From: Echinicola shivajiensis
GTDB taxonomy: Bacteria; Bacteroidota; Bacteroidia; Cytophagales; Cyclobacteriaceae
NCBI RefSeq assembly: GCF_018642165.1
Contig: NZ_JAHHZM010000001.1
Location: 310,001 to 374,000 of the forward strand
DNA: 64,000 bases
Direction: 5' to 3'
The position numbers were made by a program, and so were the translations under genes. Of this stretch, positions 26,345 to 34,502 are shown piece by piece; position 1 is the first letter of the stretch, and the number at the start of each line of letters is the position of its first letter. The notes under the pieces are model-generated. The model saw only the letters and a program-made list of their open reading frames with translations. It did no database searches and was not told the DNA's origin.

Positions 26345-27522
26345 TAATAGCCTCCCCATTTGATATAGGTATCCAAATCCTTATCTCCTCTACCAGATAA
26401 ATTGATCACAATAATATCTGAAGCATCAAATTTTATTTGCTTCAATGCAGAAAGTGCATGAGCTGATTCAATGGCTGGAATAATCCCTTCCAATCTACTT
26501 AGCTCAATACCTGCTTTCATGGCATCTTCATCATCAACAGCGTAAAACTCCCCTCTTCCAGAATCAAATAAATGGGCATGAACCGGCCCAATGCCAGGGT
26601 AATCCAAACCTGCTGAAATGGAATGTGGCTCTATCACTTGTCCATCCTCAGTCTGCATCAATAGCGTTTTACTGCCATGAAGTACCCCTGGGGTCCCCAA
26701 TGCTGTAGTAGCTGCTGACTTCCCAGAATTAACACCAAGACCTCCAGCCTCAACGGCGGCCAGTCTCACCTCCGGAGTATTATAATAATGATAAAAAGCA
26801 CCGGCAGCATTACTTCCCCCACCTACACAGGCAATTACCAAGTCAGGATTTTCCCTACCTTCTTTTTCCTTTAACTGGTATTTGATTTCTTCGCTGATCA
26901 CTGACTGGAACCTGGCTACCATCTCTGGATAGGGATGTGGACCTACCACAGAACCAATAATATAATGAGTATCTACCGGATTGCTGATCCATTGCCTCAA
27001 AGCCTCATTGGTAGCATCTTTTAAGGTTTTACTTCCTGAAGTAGCAGGCACTACCTTTGCACCCAAAATCCGCATGCGTTCTACATTGGGTTTCTGGCGT
27101 TCCATATCAATCTCACCCATATAGACAGTACAATCCATCCCCATCAAAGCACAAACGGTCGCGGTGGCCACCCCATGCTGGCCGGCTCCTGTTTCTGCAA
27201 TGATTCGCTTTTTGCCCAACTTTTTGGCTAAAATAATCTGACCAATGGTATTGTTTACCTTATGTGCCCCAGTATGACAAAGATCTTCTCTCTTCAGATA
27301 AATCTTTGCTCCATATTTATTGGAAAGTCGCTCCGCAAAGTATAATGGAGTTGGTCTTCCAACATAATCCTTGAGCAGGCTGTGAAACTCCTTCTTGAAG
27401 TCCTCTGACTCCATGATACGCTCATAATTATTTTTAAGTTCTTCCACATTTGGATAAAGCATCTCTGGGATATATGCTCCTCCAAATTTACCATAGAACC
27501 CTTTTTCATCTACTTTTATCAT
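26344..27522 (-). CDS. trpB: Tryptophan synthase beta subunit
   Basis: The 392-residue PLP enzyme condenses indole with serine. The PLP lysine lies in [13 protein letters not shown], the phosphate-binding loop is GGGSNAAG, and the catalytic Glu is in [11 protein letters not shown]. The chain is a TrpB1-type enzyme. The ATG at 27522 ([15 protein letters not shown]) was chosen; an ATG 27 bases upstream adds residues not expected for the family. Confidence 0.97.
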   Translation of the reverse strand: MIKVDEKGFYGKFGGAYIPEMLYPNVEELKNNYERIMESEDFKKEFHSLLKDYVGRPTPLYFAERLSNKYGAKIYLKREDLCHTGAHKVNNTIGQIILAKKLGKKRIIAETGAGQHGVATATVCALMGMDCTVYMGEIDMERQKPNVERMRILGAKVVPATSGSKTLKDATNEALRQWISNPVDTHYIIGSVVGPHPYPEMVARFQSVISEEIKYQLKEKEGRENPDLVIACVGGGSNAAGAFYHYYNTPEVRLAAVEAGGLGVNSGKSAATTALGTPGVLHGSKTLLMQTEDGQVIEPHSISAGLDYPGIGPVHAHLFDSGRGEFYAVDDEDAMKAGIELSRLEGIIPAIESAHALSALKQIKFDASDIIVINLSGRGDKDLDTYIKWGGY

Positions 27523-27564
27523 AACGCTATTTCTAATGCCCTTTGGCAAGCTTTATTTACTAAA

Positions 27565-28191
27565 CTATTTACTTCTCAAAGCCTCGACGAATGTCTTGAT
27601 CTTGTCAACATCCTTCAGTGCTGCTTCGATTTCAAACTTTGAATTAATATCCACACCGGCCAATTGAGGAACTTTCTGGGCCAATTCTTTTATTTTATCT
27701 ACATTATCCTCATCGATTCCTCCACTCAAAAGAAATGGTTTTTGCAAAGGATAATCCTCCAATATGGACCAATCGAACTTCTTACCTGAACCTCCATACT
27801 GTTTTGTCTGTGTATCAAAAAGGAAATACTTCACAAAGGGCTCTAGTGCTTTCAGTTCATCCCAGTCAATGCTTTCTTCTACCCTGAAAACCTTGATAAT
27901 TTCTGCTGAAGTAATTCCCTTCAACTCCTTCACGTATTCCAATCCTTCATCACCATGAAGCTGGACATAGGATAGATTAAACTGATCTACTATCTCCTTT
28001 ATTTCTCCTTGTGGCCTATTGACAAAAACTCCCACTTTAACTACATCGGCAACTTCTAGTTCAGGAATTGAAAGACCAACATAGCGGGAAGATTTTGGAA
28101 AAAAGATCATCCCCATTAAATCCGGAGAAACCTTATCCAACAATTCTAACACATTGCTGGGCTCGCGCATCCCACAAACTTTCACCAACAT
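27565..28191 (-). CDS. trpF: Phosphoribosylanthranilate isomerase
   Basis: A 208-residue TIM barrel for the third dedicated step of Trp synthesis. The catalytic Cys is in VKVCGMREP near the N terminus and the catalytic Asp is in FLFDTQTKQYGGSGKKFDW. FLLSGGI and GVDINSKFE complete the phosphate site. Unlike enteric bacteria, trpF is separate from trpC. It begins 3 bases after trpC. Confidence 0.96.
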   Translation of the reverse strand: MLVKVCGMREPSNVLELLDKVSPDLMGMIFFPKSSRYVGLSIPELEVADVVKVGVFVNRPQGEIKEIVDQFNLSYVQLHGDEGLEYVKELKGITSAEIIKVFRVEESIDWDELKALEPFVKYFLFDTQTKQYGGSGKKFDWSILEDYPLQKPFLLSGGIDEDNVDKIKELAQKVPQLAGVDINSKFEIEAALKDVDKIKTFVEALRSK

Positions 28192-28194
28192 AAT

Positions 28195-29013
28195 TTATGC
28201 TTTCTGACTGTGAAAATCAGGACTTAAGTCCTTGAATTTATTCATGAAATTTAAAGCAGCCTGATGTGGTCTGATAGATTTCATAAAGTTCTCACCAATC
28301 AAGAAACCGTTAAATCCAGCTGCAGCCAAATCCACTAAAGTCTGGGGATCAGAAATACCACTTTCAGAAATTTTAACAAACTCATCAGGAATCTTATCCA
28401 CCAAACCATAAGAAGTATCCAAGGAAACATCAAAGGTCTTCAAACTTCTATTATTAACACCTACCAAATCCAAATCAGGATTGACAGACCTTTCCAATTC
28501 TTCCCCATCATGTACCTCCATCAATACCTCCAGACCAAGGGATTTGGCAAACTTGGCGAGCTCAGCCAATCTTTTTGGTTCCAAAGCCGCTGCAATCAAC
28601 AATATGCAATCGGCTCCAATCGATTTGGCTTCTACCAATTGATATTCATCAACGATAAAATCTTTTCTTAAAATCGGACAGAAGTTAAATTTCCTTGCTG
28701 TAATAAGGTCTTCATTTTTCCCTCCAAAAAACTCCTGATCAGTTAAAATGGACAAGGCAGAAGCTCCTGCCTGCATATAACCAATGCTGGTTTTTTCAAC
28801 AGAGGCTGTTCCGTTGATCAAGCCTTTGGAAGGTGATTTACGCTTAAATTCAGCGATAATCCCAGTCTTATCCTCGCGAAGAATATATTTCTTCATGGAC
28901 ACAACCTGGTTATCGAAGAAAATGCTTCTTTCCAGTAATTTGGTTGGCACCAAGCTTTTCCTCTCGGCCACCTCTCCTTTTTTATGGGCTATTATTTTAT
29001 CTAAAATATTCAT
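28195..29013 (-). CDS. trpC: Indole-3-glycerol phosphate synthase
   Basis: The 272-residue TIM barrel closes the indole ring. Motifs are IAEFKRKSPSKG (catalytic Lys), LSILTDQEFFGG, ILRKDFIVDEYQ (catalytic Lys), GADCILLIAA, LMEVHD, GVNNRSLKTFD and SESGI. It lies 9 bases after trpD and 3 bases before trpF. Confidence 0.97.
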   Translation of the reverse strand: MNILDKIIAHKKGEVAERKSLVPTKLLERSIFFDNQVVSMKKYILREDKTGIIAEFKRKSPSKGLINGTASVEKTSIGYMQAGASALSILTDQEFFGGKNEDLITARKFNFCPILRKDFIVDEYQLVEAKSIGADCILLIAAALEPKRLAELAKFAKSLGLEVLMEVHDGEELERSVNPDLDLVGVNNRSLKTFDVSLDTSYGLVDKIPDEFVKISESGISDPQTLVDLAAAGFNGFLIGENFMKSIRPHQAALNFMNKFKDLSPDFHSQKA

Positions 29014-29022
29014 ATTCTTTCC

Positions 29023-30033
29023 TTAAGCTAATGAAATAGATGTTTTGGGATTCACTAAAGCATTGAATTTTTTTAAAGCAGCGCCACCTTTTAAAGATGC
29101 TTCAGCCCTCTCGATAGCATCTTCAAAACTCAGTTTGTGATCAGCAGTATAAAGTGCAGCTGCAGAATTGGCAATAACTACTGCATTCTGCTCCATACTG
29201 CCTTTTCCTTTGAGTATATCCATAAAGATTTTTGCCGATTCTTCAATGGTCTCACCTCCTTTTATACTTTCTGCCGAAATTTTAGGTAGTCCAATGTTTT
29301 CAGGGTCAAACAATTTTTCCCCCCTGTTAGAAATCATTTTAAAATCACCGGTCAATGAGATCTCATCATAACCATCCAATGCATGAAGAATACTGAATTT
29401 CACATCATTATTCTGATAGAGATAGCCATATAGCCTGGCTAGCTCCAAACTAAAAACCCCTACAAGCTGTTTTTTCGGAAAACTAGGGTTTACCATTGGG
29501 CCTAGCATATTAAAAAAGGTTTTTACCCCTAATTCTTTTCTGATAGGCCCTACATTTTTCATCGCTGGGTGAAATAATGGAGCATGTAAAAAACAAATCC
29601 CCGCTTCATCCAAGTTTTTACGAATTACATCCTTATCACTGGTGAACTGATAACCAAAATTCGCCAATAAATTGGAGGAACCACAGATAGAAGAAACACC
29701 ATTATTACCATGCTTAGCTACATTTTGGCCCGCTCCTGCTACCACAAATGAAGATAGGGTAGAAATATTAAATGTATCTTTCCCATCTCCTCCAGTACCA
29801 CAAAGATCCATGGCATCATACTCTCCTATTTCAACGGGAATACACTGCTCCAGCATGGCCTCCCTAAATCCGCTAAGTTCTTCTACTGTGATACTTCGCA
29901 TCATAAAAACTGTCAGGAAAGCAGCCATTTGACTCTGATTATATTGGCCAGAAGTGATATTTTTCAAAACCTCTTTGGCTTGTTCCTTCCCAAGGGTTTG
30001 GTGCTCAATAAGGTGATTTAATATTTCTTTCAT
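29023..30033 (-). CDS. trpD: Anthranilate phosphoribosyltransferase
   Basis: This 336-residue enzyme attaches PRPP ribose phosphate to anthranilate. The PRPP loop is LCGTGGDGKDTFNIST, followed by KHGNNGVSSICGSS and FFNMLGPMVNP, all normal for the family. The start is the ATG at 30033 (MKEILNHLIEHQ) rather than 21 bases upstream. It is separate from trpG here, unlike the enteric fusion. Confidence 0.96.
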   Translation of the reverse strand: MKEILNHLIEHQTLGKEQAKEVLKNITSGQYNQSQMAAFLTVFMMRSITVEELSGFREAMLEQCIPVEIGEYDAMDLCGTGGDGKDTFNISTLSSFVVAGAGQNVAKHGNNGVSSICGSSNLLANFGYQFTSDKDVIRKNLDEAGICFLHAPLFHPAMKNVGPIRKELGVKTFFNMLGPMVNPSFPKKQLVGVFSLELARLYGYLYQNNDVKFSILHALDGYDEISLTGDFKMISNRGEKLFDPENIGLPKISAESIKGGETIEESAKIFMDILKGKGSMEQNAVVIANSAAALYTADHKLSFEDAIERAEASLKGGAALKKFNALVNPKTSISLA

Positions 30034-30114
30034 GGTTAGACTCCTTCGGAACAATGTTCCTTTATTTTTATGGTTGTTATTTCAATTTATAAGTTAACTA
30101 TATCAGGTATGATA

Positions 30115-30684
30115 TCATCCCTTGATCCAATTTAGAACAATTTGCTTTCCATGCTCTGTAAGTATACTCTCAGGATGAAACTGCAAGCCACGTACCTTAT
30201 ATTCTTTGTGTCTGACAGCCATTATTTGACCATCAGGTGTCTTGGCAGTGACTTCCAATTCATCGGACAAAGTACTTTCATCGATCACCCAACTATGATA
30301 CCTTCCAATTTTAAACTTCTCAGGGACTCCCTTAAAAATCATATCTTCTTTGATGACTTTTACTTCAGAAGCCACGCCGTGAACAACCTCAGTAAGATTA
30401 TTCAACCCTGAACCAAAAGCCTCGCCAATGGCCTGATGTCCAAGACAGACACCCAAAATATCCTTTTTGTCAGCATATTTCTTTAGTAATTCAGGCATAA
30501 TCCCTGCATCAGCGGGAACCCCCGGTCCCGGAGAAAGCAAAATTTTATCATAAGCACCCACAGCTTCCAAGGATATCTTATCGTTCCTATATATATCCAT
30601 TTGATTCCCAAAACCCAATTCACGTACTATGTACACAAGGTTGTAAGTAAAAGAATCGTAATTATCGAGTACTAATATTTTCAT
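30115..30684 (-). CDS. trpG: Anthranilate synthase component II (glutamine amidotransferase)
   Basis: The 189-residue subunit releases ammonia from glutamine for TrpE. Features are ILVLDNYDSFTYNLV, SPGPGVP, the nucleophile Cys in GVCLGHQAIGE, and the His-Glu pair in LQFHPESILT. The start is the ATG at 30684. The longer frame reaching 30738 runs through the repeat at 30700-30731 and is not family-like. An inserted four-helix-bundle gene separates it from trpE. Confidence 0.97.
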   Translation of the reverse strand: MKILVLDNYDSFTYNLVYIVRELGFGNQMDIYRNDKISLEAVGAYDKILLSPGPGVPADAGIMPELLKKYADKKDILGVCLGHQAIGEAFGSGLNNLTEVVHGVASEVKVIKEDMIFKGVPEKFKIGRYHSWVIDESTLSDELEVTAKTPDGQIMAVRHKEYKVRGLQFHPESILTEHGKQIVLNWIKG

Positions 30685-30699
30685 GTTAATTATTATTGT

Positions 30700-30731
30700 A
30701 AGATTGGAATATTGTAAAATTGAAAGATTAA
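30700..30731 (-). repeat. Left end repeat of the four-helix-bundle cassette
   Basis: A 32-base tract of AAGATTG/GAAAGATT-type units between the four-helix gene stop and trpG. Its reverse complement begins TTAATCTTTCAATTTT, matching the right-end repeat. Confidence 0.5.
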
Positions 30732-30738
30732 CCTTCAT

Positions 30739-31134
30739 TCAATCCCCTACCTTCTTGTTTTTATTTTTTTCAAACTCCCTTAAGTAACTGACAAACCCTT
30801 TAATTTCCTTTGAAATCTGAACAAGGCTCTCTCTGAGAGAAATATAATCTTCATCCGAGATCCGAGCAGCCTTATTCAACACATAAGCCTGGCTTCGCAC
30901 TTCTCCAGCTGAACCTTTGGCATAAATGAGAAACCTTACAAAATCCTTGTTGCTATTATACTCAAAGCTCTCGGCTATGTTATTTGAAATAGAAATTGCA
31001 GCTGAAATTAACTGATCTCTTGATTTATAATCTTTAGAAAGTGGGGTTTTATCAGCTATTCGATAGATATCAACCCCTATCTGAGCTGCGTGCTTCCAAA
31101 CATCCAACTCTTCAAAACAGCTGATCTTTACCAT
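30739..31134 (-). CDS. Four-helix-bundle protein (23S rRNA intervening sequence family)
   Basis: The 131-residue protein matches the S23/IVP four-helix-bundle family. It has ELDVWKHAAQIGVDIYR, a DQLISAAISISNNIAES helix with the usual I-P/S-x-N-I-A-E-G-like motif, and RFLIYAKGSAGEVRSQ. Members were first seen inside 23S rRNA intervening sequences and are scattered in Bacteroidota genomes; the function is unknown, though diversity-generating retroelement accessory proteins (Avd) share the fold. Here it sits between trpE and trpG in the same direction. It has no link to Trp metabolism that I can see. The C terminus is Lys-rich. Confidence 0.85.
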   Translation of the reverse strand: MVKISCFEELDVWKHAAQIGVDIYRIADKTPLSKDYKSRDQLISAAISISNNIAESFEYNSNKDFVRFLIYAKGSAGEVRSQAYVLNKAARISDEDYISLRESLVQISKEIKGFVSYLREFEKNKNKKVGD

Positions 31135-31174
31135 AATCTTCCAATCTTGAAATTTTTCAATCTTTTAATTTTAG
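31135..31174 (-). repeat. Right end repeat of the four-helix-bundle cassette
   Basis: AATCTTCCAATCTTG and later TTTCAATCTTTTAA units lie immediately upstream of the four-helix gene start, before the trpE stop. Inverted relative to the left end. Confidence 0.5.
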
Positions 31175-31181
31175 TCATACA

Positions 31182-32594
31182 TCAAACCTCCTCTGCTGCC
31201 TTTAGCGCAACCCTCAAGGCTTCCAATTTATTGGCAACTTCCTGAAGCTCGCTCTCAATGGAGGACTTGGCGACCACTCCAGCCCCTGCCTGGAAACGTA
31301 GTTTATTGTTTTCCGAAACAAAAGACCTTATCAAAATAGCATGGTTAAAGTCCCCGTTAAATCCAAGGAAACCAATCGCTCCTCCATAAAATCTTCTGCT
31401 TGTACCTTCCAATTCATCGATTAATTCCATGGCCCTGTACTTAGGTGCACCAGACAGGGTCCCCGCCGGGAAGGTATCTGCCACCAACTGTAAAGGGTTG
31501 GCTTCTTCAGGCAGCACTCCAGTGACTTTAGAGACCAAGTGGATCACGTGGGAGTAATATTGGATTTCCTTAAAGACTTCCACATCCACTTTTTCGGAAG
31601 ATCTGCTGAGATCGTTCCTTGCAAGATCCACCAACATCACATGTTCAGAGTTTTCTTTTGGATCATCATAAAGCTTGGTAGCCAATTCAGCATCAGCCAA
31701 ATCATTACCCGTCCTTTTAAATGTACCAGCAATAGGGTAAATGGTAGCCTTTCTGCCTTTTACTACAATCTGTGCTTCTGGAGAACTTCCGAAAACCTTG
31801 TATGAGCCATAATCAAAGTAAAACAAATAAGGTGATGGATTTACAGATCTCAATGCCCTATACACATTGAATTCATCCCCTTTGAAACCAGTGGTAAAAG
31901 ACCTAGAAAGTACTATCTGAAAAACATCTCCCCTAAAGCAATGCTCCCTGCCTTGACGAAGGATGTCCAAAAATTCATTATCTGTATAATTGGAAACTTC
32001 AGGACCATCAAGCTTAAAGGAATAACTTGGAATATTCTTATTATTGAGCAGGGTCTCTATTTTTGAAATACTGTCCTCCCCTTCGCCATTGATGTGATGA
32101 TCAAAAATATGCAGCTCATTTTTAAAATGGTCCACTACAATCACATTCTTATAAACCGCATAGTAAGCTTGGGGAATTTCTGATTCCTTGGTGTTTTCCA
32201 GCTTAATATCCTCAAAACTCGAAACTGTATCATATTGCATATACCCAAAAAGTCCATTGGAGATAAATTTAAAATTGTTTTCTTCCTCCTTAAACTTACT
32301 GGAAAAGCTCCTTAAATTATCCACCAGCTTTTCTCCCTTTTCCAGTTGATAGGTCAATTTTTCACCTGAAGGCAAAGTCTCTTTCACCTTCTGACCATCA
32401 AAAGAAAAAGTAGCCATTGGGTTAAAACAGATATAGGAGTAACTATTATCCTGCCCATGATAATCAGAACTTTCCAGGAGAATGGGGTTTTTAAACTTAT
32501 CCCTAACCTGAAGATAAATACTCACTGGCGTGATGGTATCTGCCAGCAACTTTTTGTAGCGAGTTTTGATCTTGAAATTTTGCGTTTTGCTCAT
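31182..32594 (-). CDS. trpE: Anthranilate synthase component I
   Basis: The 470-residue catalytic subunit converts chorismate to anthranilate. An N-terminal region contains LLESSDY, close to the LLES feedback-inhibition motif of TrpE. The chorismate-binding domain has QIVLSRSF, YLFYFDYGSYKVFGSSPE, PIAGTFKRTG, HVMLVDLARNDLSR, FPAGTLSGAPK and RRFYGGAIG. It is the first structural gene of the operon, preceded by a Trp-codon attenuator, so it should respond to charged tRNA-Trp. Confidence 0.97.
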   Translation of the reverse strand: MSKTQNFKIKTRYKKLLADTITPVSIYLQVRDKFKNPILLESSDYHGQDNSYSYICFNPMATFSFDGQKVKETLPSGEKLTYQLEKGEKLVDNLRSFSSKFKEEENNFKFISNGLFGYMQYDTVSSFEDIKLENTKESEIPQAYYAVYKNVIVVDHFKNELHIFDHHINGEGEDSISKIETLLNNKNIPSYSFKLDGPEVSNYTDNEFLDILRQGREHCFRGDVFQIVLSRSFTTGFKGDEFNVYRALRSVNPSPYLFYFDYGSYKVFGSSPEAQIVVKGRKATIYPIAGTFKRTGNDLADAELATKLYDDPKENSEHVMLVDLARNDLSRSSEKVDVEVFKEIQYYSHVIHLVSKVTGVLPEEANPLQLVADTFPAGTLSGAPKYRAMELIDELEGTSRRFYGGAIGFLGFNGDFNHAILIRSFVSENNKLRFQAGAGVVAKSSIESELQEVANKLEALRVALKAAEEV

Positions 32595-32610
32595 GGTTAA
32601 CTTTGAAAAT

Positions 32611-32647
32611 AAAATAAAAAAGGCTTACTGGGAATTCCAGCAAGCCT
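32611..32647 (-). terminator. trp operon attenuator terminator
   Basis: On the minus strand AGGCTTGCTGG (32647-32637) pairs with CCAGTAAGCCT (32631-32621), one G-U pair, 5-base loop, then TTTTTATTTT (32620-32611). It lies 17 bases before the trpE ATG. CAGCATGC in leader codons 21-23 can pair 7 of 8 with GCTTGCTG of the terminator arm, giving an antiterminator. Confidence 0.88.
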
Positions 32648-32677
32648 CATTATATGTGGTTCTACTACTCTCTAATT

Positions 32678-32755
32678 TTAGACAATAGCATGCTGTTCTT
32701 CCGCTTTCAGAAGTTGAGTATGCCACCACCAATATTGAGTATGTTTTTGTTTCAT
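32678..32755 (-). CDS. trpL: trp leader peptide with three consecutive Trp codons
   Basis: A 25-codon frame from ATG (32755) to TAA (32678-32680). Codons 9-11 are TGG TGG TGG (32731-32723), preceded by Tyr8. A small hairpin (CTTCTG with CGGAAG) follows in codons 15-20, then the antiterminator segment at codons 21-23. Stalling at codons 9-11 when charged tRNA-Trp is scarce would leave codons 21-23 exposed; completing translation would cover them. The arrangement is that of a ribosome-mediated trp attenuator. Confidence 0.87.
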   Translation of the reverse strand: MKQKHTQYWWWHTQLLKAEEQHAIV

Positions 32756-32770
32756 AATTTTTACGATAGG

Positions 32771-32778
32771 CAAATATA
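32771..32778 (-). promoter_or_regulatory. -7 promoter element of the trp operon
   Basis: TATATTTG on the minus strand, 15 bases before the leader ATG. No TTTG is seen at the usual -33 distance, only a T-rich tract. Confidence 0.5.
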
Positions 32779-32922
32779 TAAAGGCATTTTATATTAAAAA
32801 AAATATTTATCCCAAAAAATTTCACCTATCACAATAATTAACGAAAAATCTCCCAACTGATTAAATTAAACCCATAGAATTAATAGGGAATTATATAATC
32901 AGCTCATAAATTAAAATTAGCT

Positions 32923-32930
32923 TAACTTTG
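32923..32930 (+). promoter_or_regulatory. -7 promoter element of the 75-residue protein gene
   Basis: TAACTTTG, 25 bases before the ATG. The surrounding TAACTTTGCAAG is shared with the aldolase promoter at 33786. The -33 box is not clear. Confidence 0.5.
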
Positions 32931-32955
32931 CAAGTCAAAAAAACGACTGATCCGC

Positions 32956-33183
32956 ATGGCTAATTTGGCAAAATATTTCAAAAGGACTTTTGACGACTAT
33001 AAAGTCCTAGTTCAAGTCAATCCACAGGACTTTACTGGAATAGAACTGATCATCCACCCAGATGGTAAAATAGAAAAGACCACCATGGAATTCGATGAAG
33101 AAATCTATGATGATCTTGAAGTAGATGAATTTGAATCCTGCAGCCCATTAGAGTTTAATCTGTACCTAAAGGGATTGGGCTGA
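32956..33183 (+). CDS. Small conserved-looking acidic protein of unknown function
   Basis: A 75-residue cytoplasmic protein with no motif that I recognise. It starts MANLAKYFKRTFDDYKVLVQ, then has mixed beta-strand pattern (GIELIIHPDGKIE) and an acidic second half (EFDEEIYDDLEVDEFE). It has its own -7 promoter element, AT-rich upstream DNA and normal codon use, which supports a real gene. It is divergent from the trp operon and convergent with a lipoprotein gene 13 bases away. Confidence 0.7.
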   Translation: MANLAKYFKRTFDDYKVLVQVNPQDFTGIELIIHPDGKIEKTTMEFDEEIYDDLEVDEFESCSPLEFNLYLKGLG

Positions 33184-33196
33184 CCTGGGTCCCAGT

Positions 33197-33490
33197 TTAT
33201 TTAGCTTCAATGTTATTTTGACCAGGAGGAACTTGCCAAGCTTTTGGCAATTCCTTCTCTTCTAATTTGACCAACTTTCCGTTTTCAAAAGTAAACAATA
33301 CATAGAAGTGTTCATCCCGAACCAACCTATAGGTCCGCTGCCCCTCTTCTAATCTACTAAGAACTGCCTCTTGATGCTTTTTCACAAAATCACGTTCTTC
33401 CATTCCCAATTCATACTTGTGCGGTTTCGAAAAAACTGCACATCCTCCTAAAATGATCCCCATACAAAGTATTGCAATAACCTTTTTCAT
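33197..33490 (-). CDS. Small lipoprotein of unknown function
   Basis: A 97-residue protein with a lipoprotein signal (MKKVIAILCMGIILGGC, Cys17). The mature part has a GMEERDFVKKH segment and RTYRLVRDEHFYVLFTFENGKLVKLEEKE, resembling small SmpA/BamE-like lipoproteins (a beta hairpin following a helix). The BamE likeness is weak and by eye only. It diverges from the SRP RNA gene; a symmetrical promoter region may serve both. Confidence 0.72.
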   Translation of the reverse strand: MKKVIAILCMGIILGGCAVFSKPHKYELGMEERDFVKKHQEAVLSRLEEGQRTYRLVRDEHFYVLFTFENGKLVKLEEKELPKAWQVPPGQNNIEAK

Positions 33491-33595
33491 AATTTAGCTA
33501 TTTGTTTTCTAATAGGTAAAATCAATAATACTGCCATTTTTTTCTTTTGATTCATAAGAGCTTAGCCTGTTATAAAAGATATTTGTCACCGAGAT

Positions 33596-33626
33596 TTTGC
33601 AAAGGTAAGTTTTTGACTTACCTTTG
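33596..33626 (+). promoter_or_regulatory. Consensus promoter of the SRP RNA gene, overlapping a palindrome
   Basis: TTTG (33596-33599), 19 bases, TACCTTTG (33619-33626). Transcription would begin near 33632, the 5' end of the RNA stem. A perfect inverted repeat, AAAGGTAAGT (33601-33610) and ACTTACCTTT (33616-33625), fills the spacer and -7 box, so a second TACCTTTG reads out on the minus strand (33607-33600) toward the lipoprotein gene. Confidence 0.8.
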
Positions 33627-33631
33627 TACTC

Positions 33632-33720
33632 AAGCGGCACGACCAGCTCCTGTCAACTCCCCCAGGTCCGGAAGGAAGCAAGGGTAGACGGTTGTAGCGG
33701 TGCGATGCCGCTTCTTTTTT
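33632..33720 (+). ncRNA. ffs: Signal recognition particle RNA (small bacterial type) with terminator
   Basis: The domain IV signature is present: CAGGTCCGGAAGGAAGCAAG with the GGAA tetraloop and symmetric/asymmetric internal loops, the Ffh-binding site. Ends 33632-33639 (AAGCGGCA) and 33706-33713 (TGCCGCTT) form the closing helix, directly followed by C and a T run that terminates transcription. At about 82 bases it is a short SRP RNA without the Alu domain. It works with Ffh and FtsY in co-translational membrane targeting. Confidence 0.95.
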
Positions 33721-33759
33721 GTCTTGATAATTAAGTGTCATAAAAACATTTAAATATTT

Positions 33760-33793
33760 TTTGCCCGACTTTCAAAATATTAGGCTAACTTTG
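33760..33793 (+). promoter_or_regulatory. Promoter of the fructose-6-phosphate aldolase gene
   Basis: TTTG at 33760-33763 and TAACTTTG at 33786-33793, 22 bases apart. The start codon is 37 bases further on, at 33830. Confidence 0.65.
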
Positions 33794-33829
33794 CAAGCCA
33801 AATTCATACATAACCAAAACCGTTTACAA

Positions 33830-34489
33830 ATGAAATTCTTTATTGACACTGCCAATCTTGCTGAAATCAAAGAAGCCTATGATTTAGGCGTATTGGATGG
33901 GGTGACTACCAATCCTTCATTGATGGCCAAAGAAGGCATCACAGGAGATGAAAACGTAAAGGCTCACTATAAAGCTATTTGCGATATTGTGGATGATAAA
34001 GTTAGTGCAGAAGTAATTTCTACCGACTTTGAGGGAATGATCAAAGAAGGAAAAGAACTAGCTAAAATTGATGACAAAATCGTAGTTAAAGTACCTATGA
34101 TCAAAGATGGTGTAAAAGCCATCAAATATTTCAGCAACGAAGGCATTAGAACCAACTGTACTTTGGTATTTTCTCCAGGTCAGGCCATCCTTGCTGCCAA
34201 AGCCGGAGCTACCTATCTTTCTCCATTTATCGGAAGATTGGATGACATCGCTTTTGACGGTTTAGAGTTGATCGAGCAGATCGTACATATCTACCAAAAT
34301 TACGGATATGACACTCAAGTATTGGCAGCTTCTGTTAGACACACCATGCACTTGATTAAATGTGCAGAAATCGGTGCTGACGTAGTAACTTGTCCATTGA
34401 ATGTAATCACCGGTCTATTAAACCACCCTCTTACTGATGCTGGATTGGCCAAGTTCTTGGCTGACCACGCTAAAGCAGCAGGTAAGTAA
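33830..34489 (+). CDS. fsa: Fructose-6-phosphate aldolase / transaldolase-like
   Basis: The 219-residue TIM barrel belongs to the small transaldolase family (FSA/TalC). It opens with [20 protein letters not shown] and GVTTNPSL, the Schiff-base Lys is Lys87 in IVVKVPM, and further motifs are [23 protein letters not shown] and VLAASVRH. Members either cleave fructose-6-phosphate or act as transaldolase in the pentose phosphate pathway; sequence alone does not decide. The ATG at 33830 is the family start; the longer frame reaching 33761 precedes the promoter's -7 box and is not real. Confidence 0.93.
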   Translation: MKFFIDTANLAEIKEAYDLGVLDGVTTNPSLMAKEGITGDENVKAHYKAICDIVDDKVSAEVISTDFEGMIKEGKELAKIDDKIVVKVPMIKDGVKAIKYFSNEGIRTNCTLVFSPGQAILAAKAGATYLSPFIGRLDDIAFDGLELIEQIVHIYQNYGYDTQVLAASVRHTMHLIKCAEIGADVVTCPLNVITGLLNHPLTDAGLAKFLADHAKAAGK

Positions 34490-34502
34490 TCATTATATTT
34501 TT

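Larger units (their letters stand above)
30700..31174 (-). mobile_element. Putative four-helix-bundle gene cassette inserted in the trp operon
   Basis: A single gene (30739-31134) is bounded by short A/T-rich repeats built on CAATCTT units: 30700-30731 on the left and 31135-31174 on the right. The two ends are inverted relative to each other (TAATCTTTCAATTTT against TAATCTTCCAATCTT). It interrupts the trpE-trpG junction, where the two subunits of anthranilate synthase are normally adjacent. No transposase is encoded, so any movement would need trans factors. Cassette status is inference. Confidence 0.5.

Noticed and set aside
32625-32825. A 66-residue minus-strand frame upstream of trpE
   Set aside because: It runs through the attenuator terminator, out of frame with the Trp leader peptide, and has no protein-like features.
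33761-33829. The longer aldolase start at 33761
   Set aside because: It precedes the TAACTTTG promoter box and adds 23 non-family residues.
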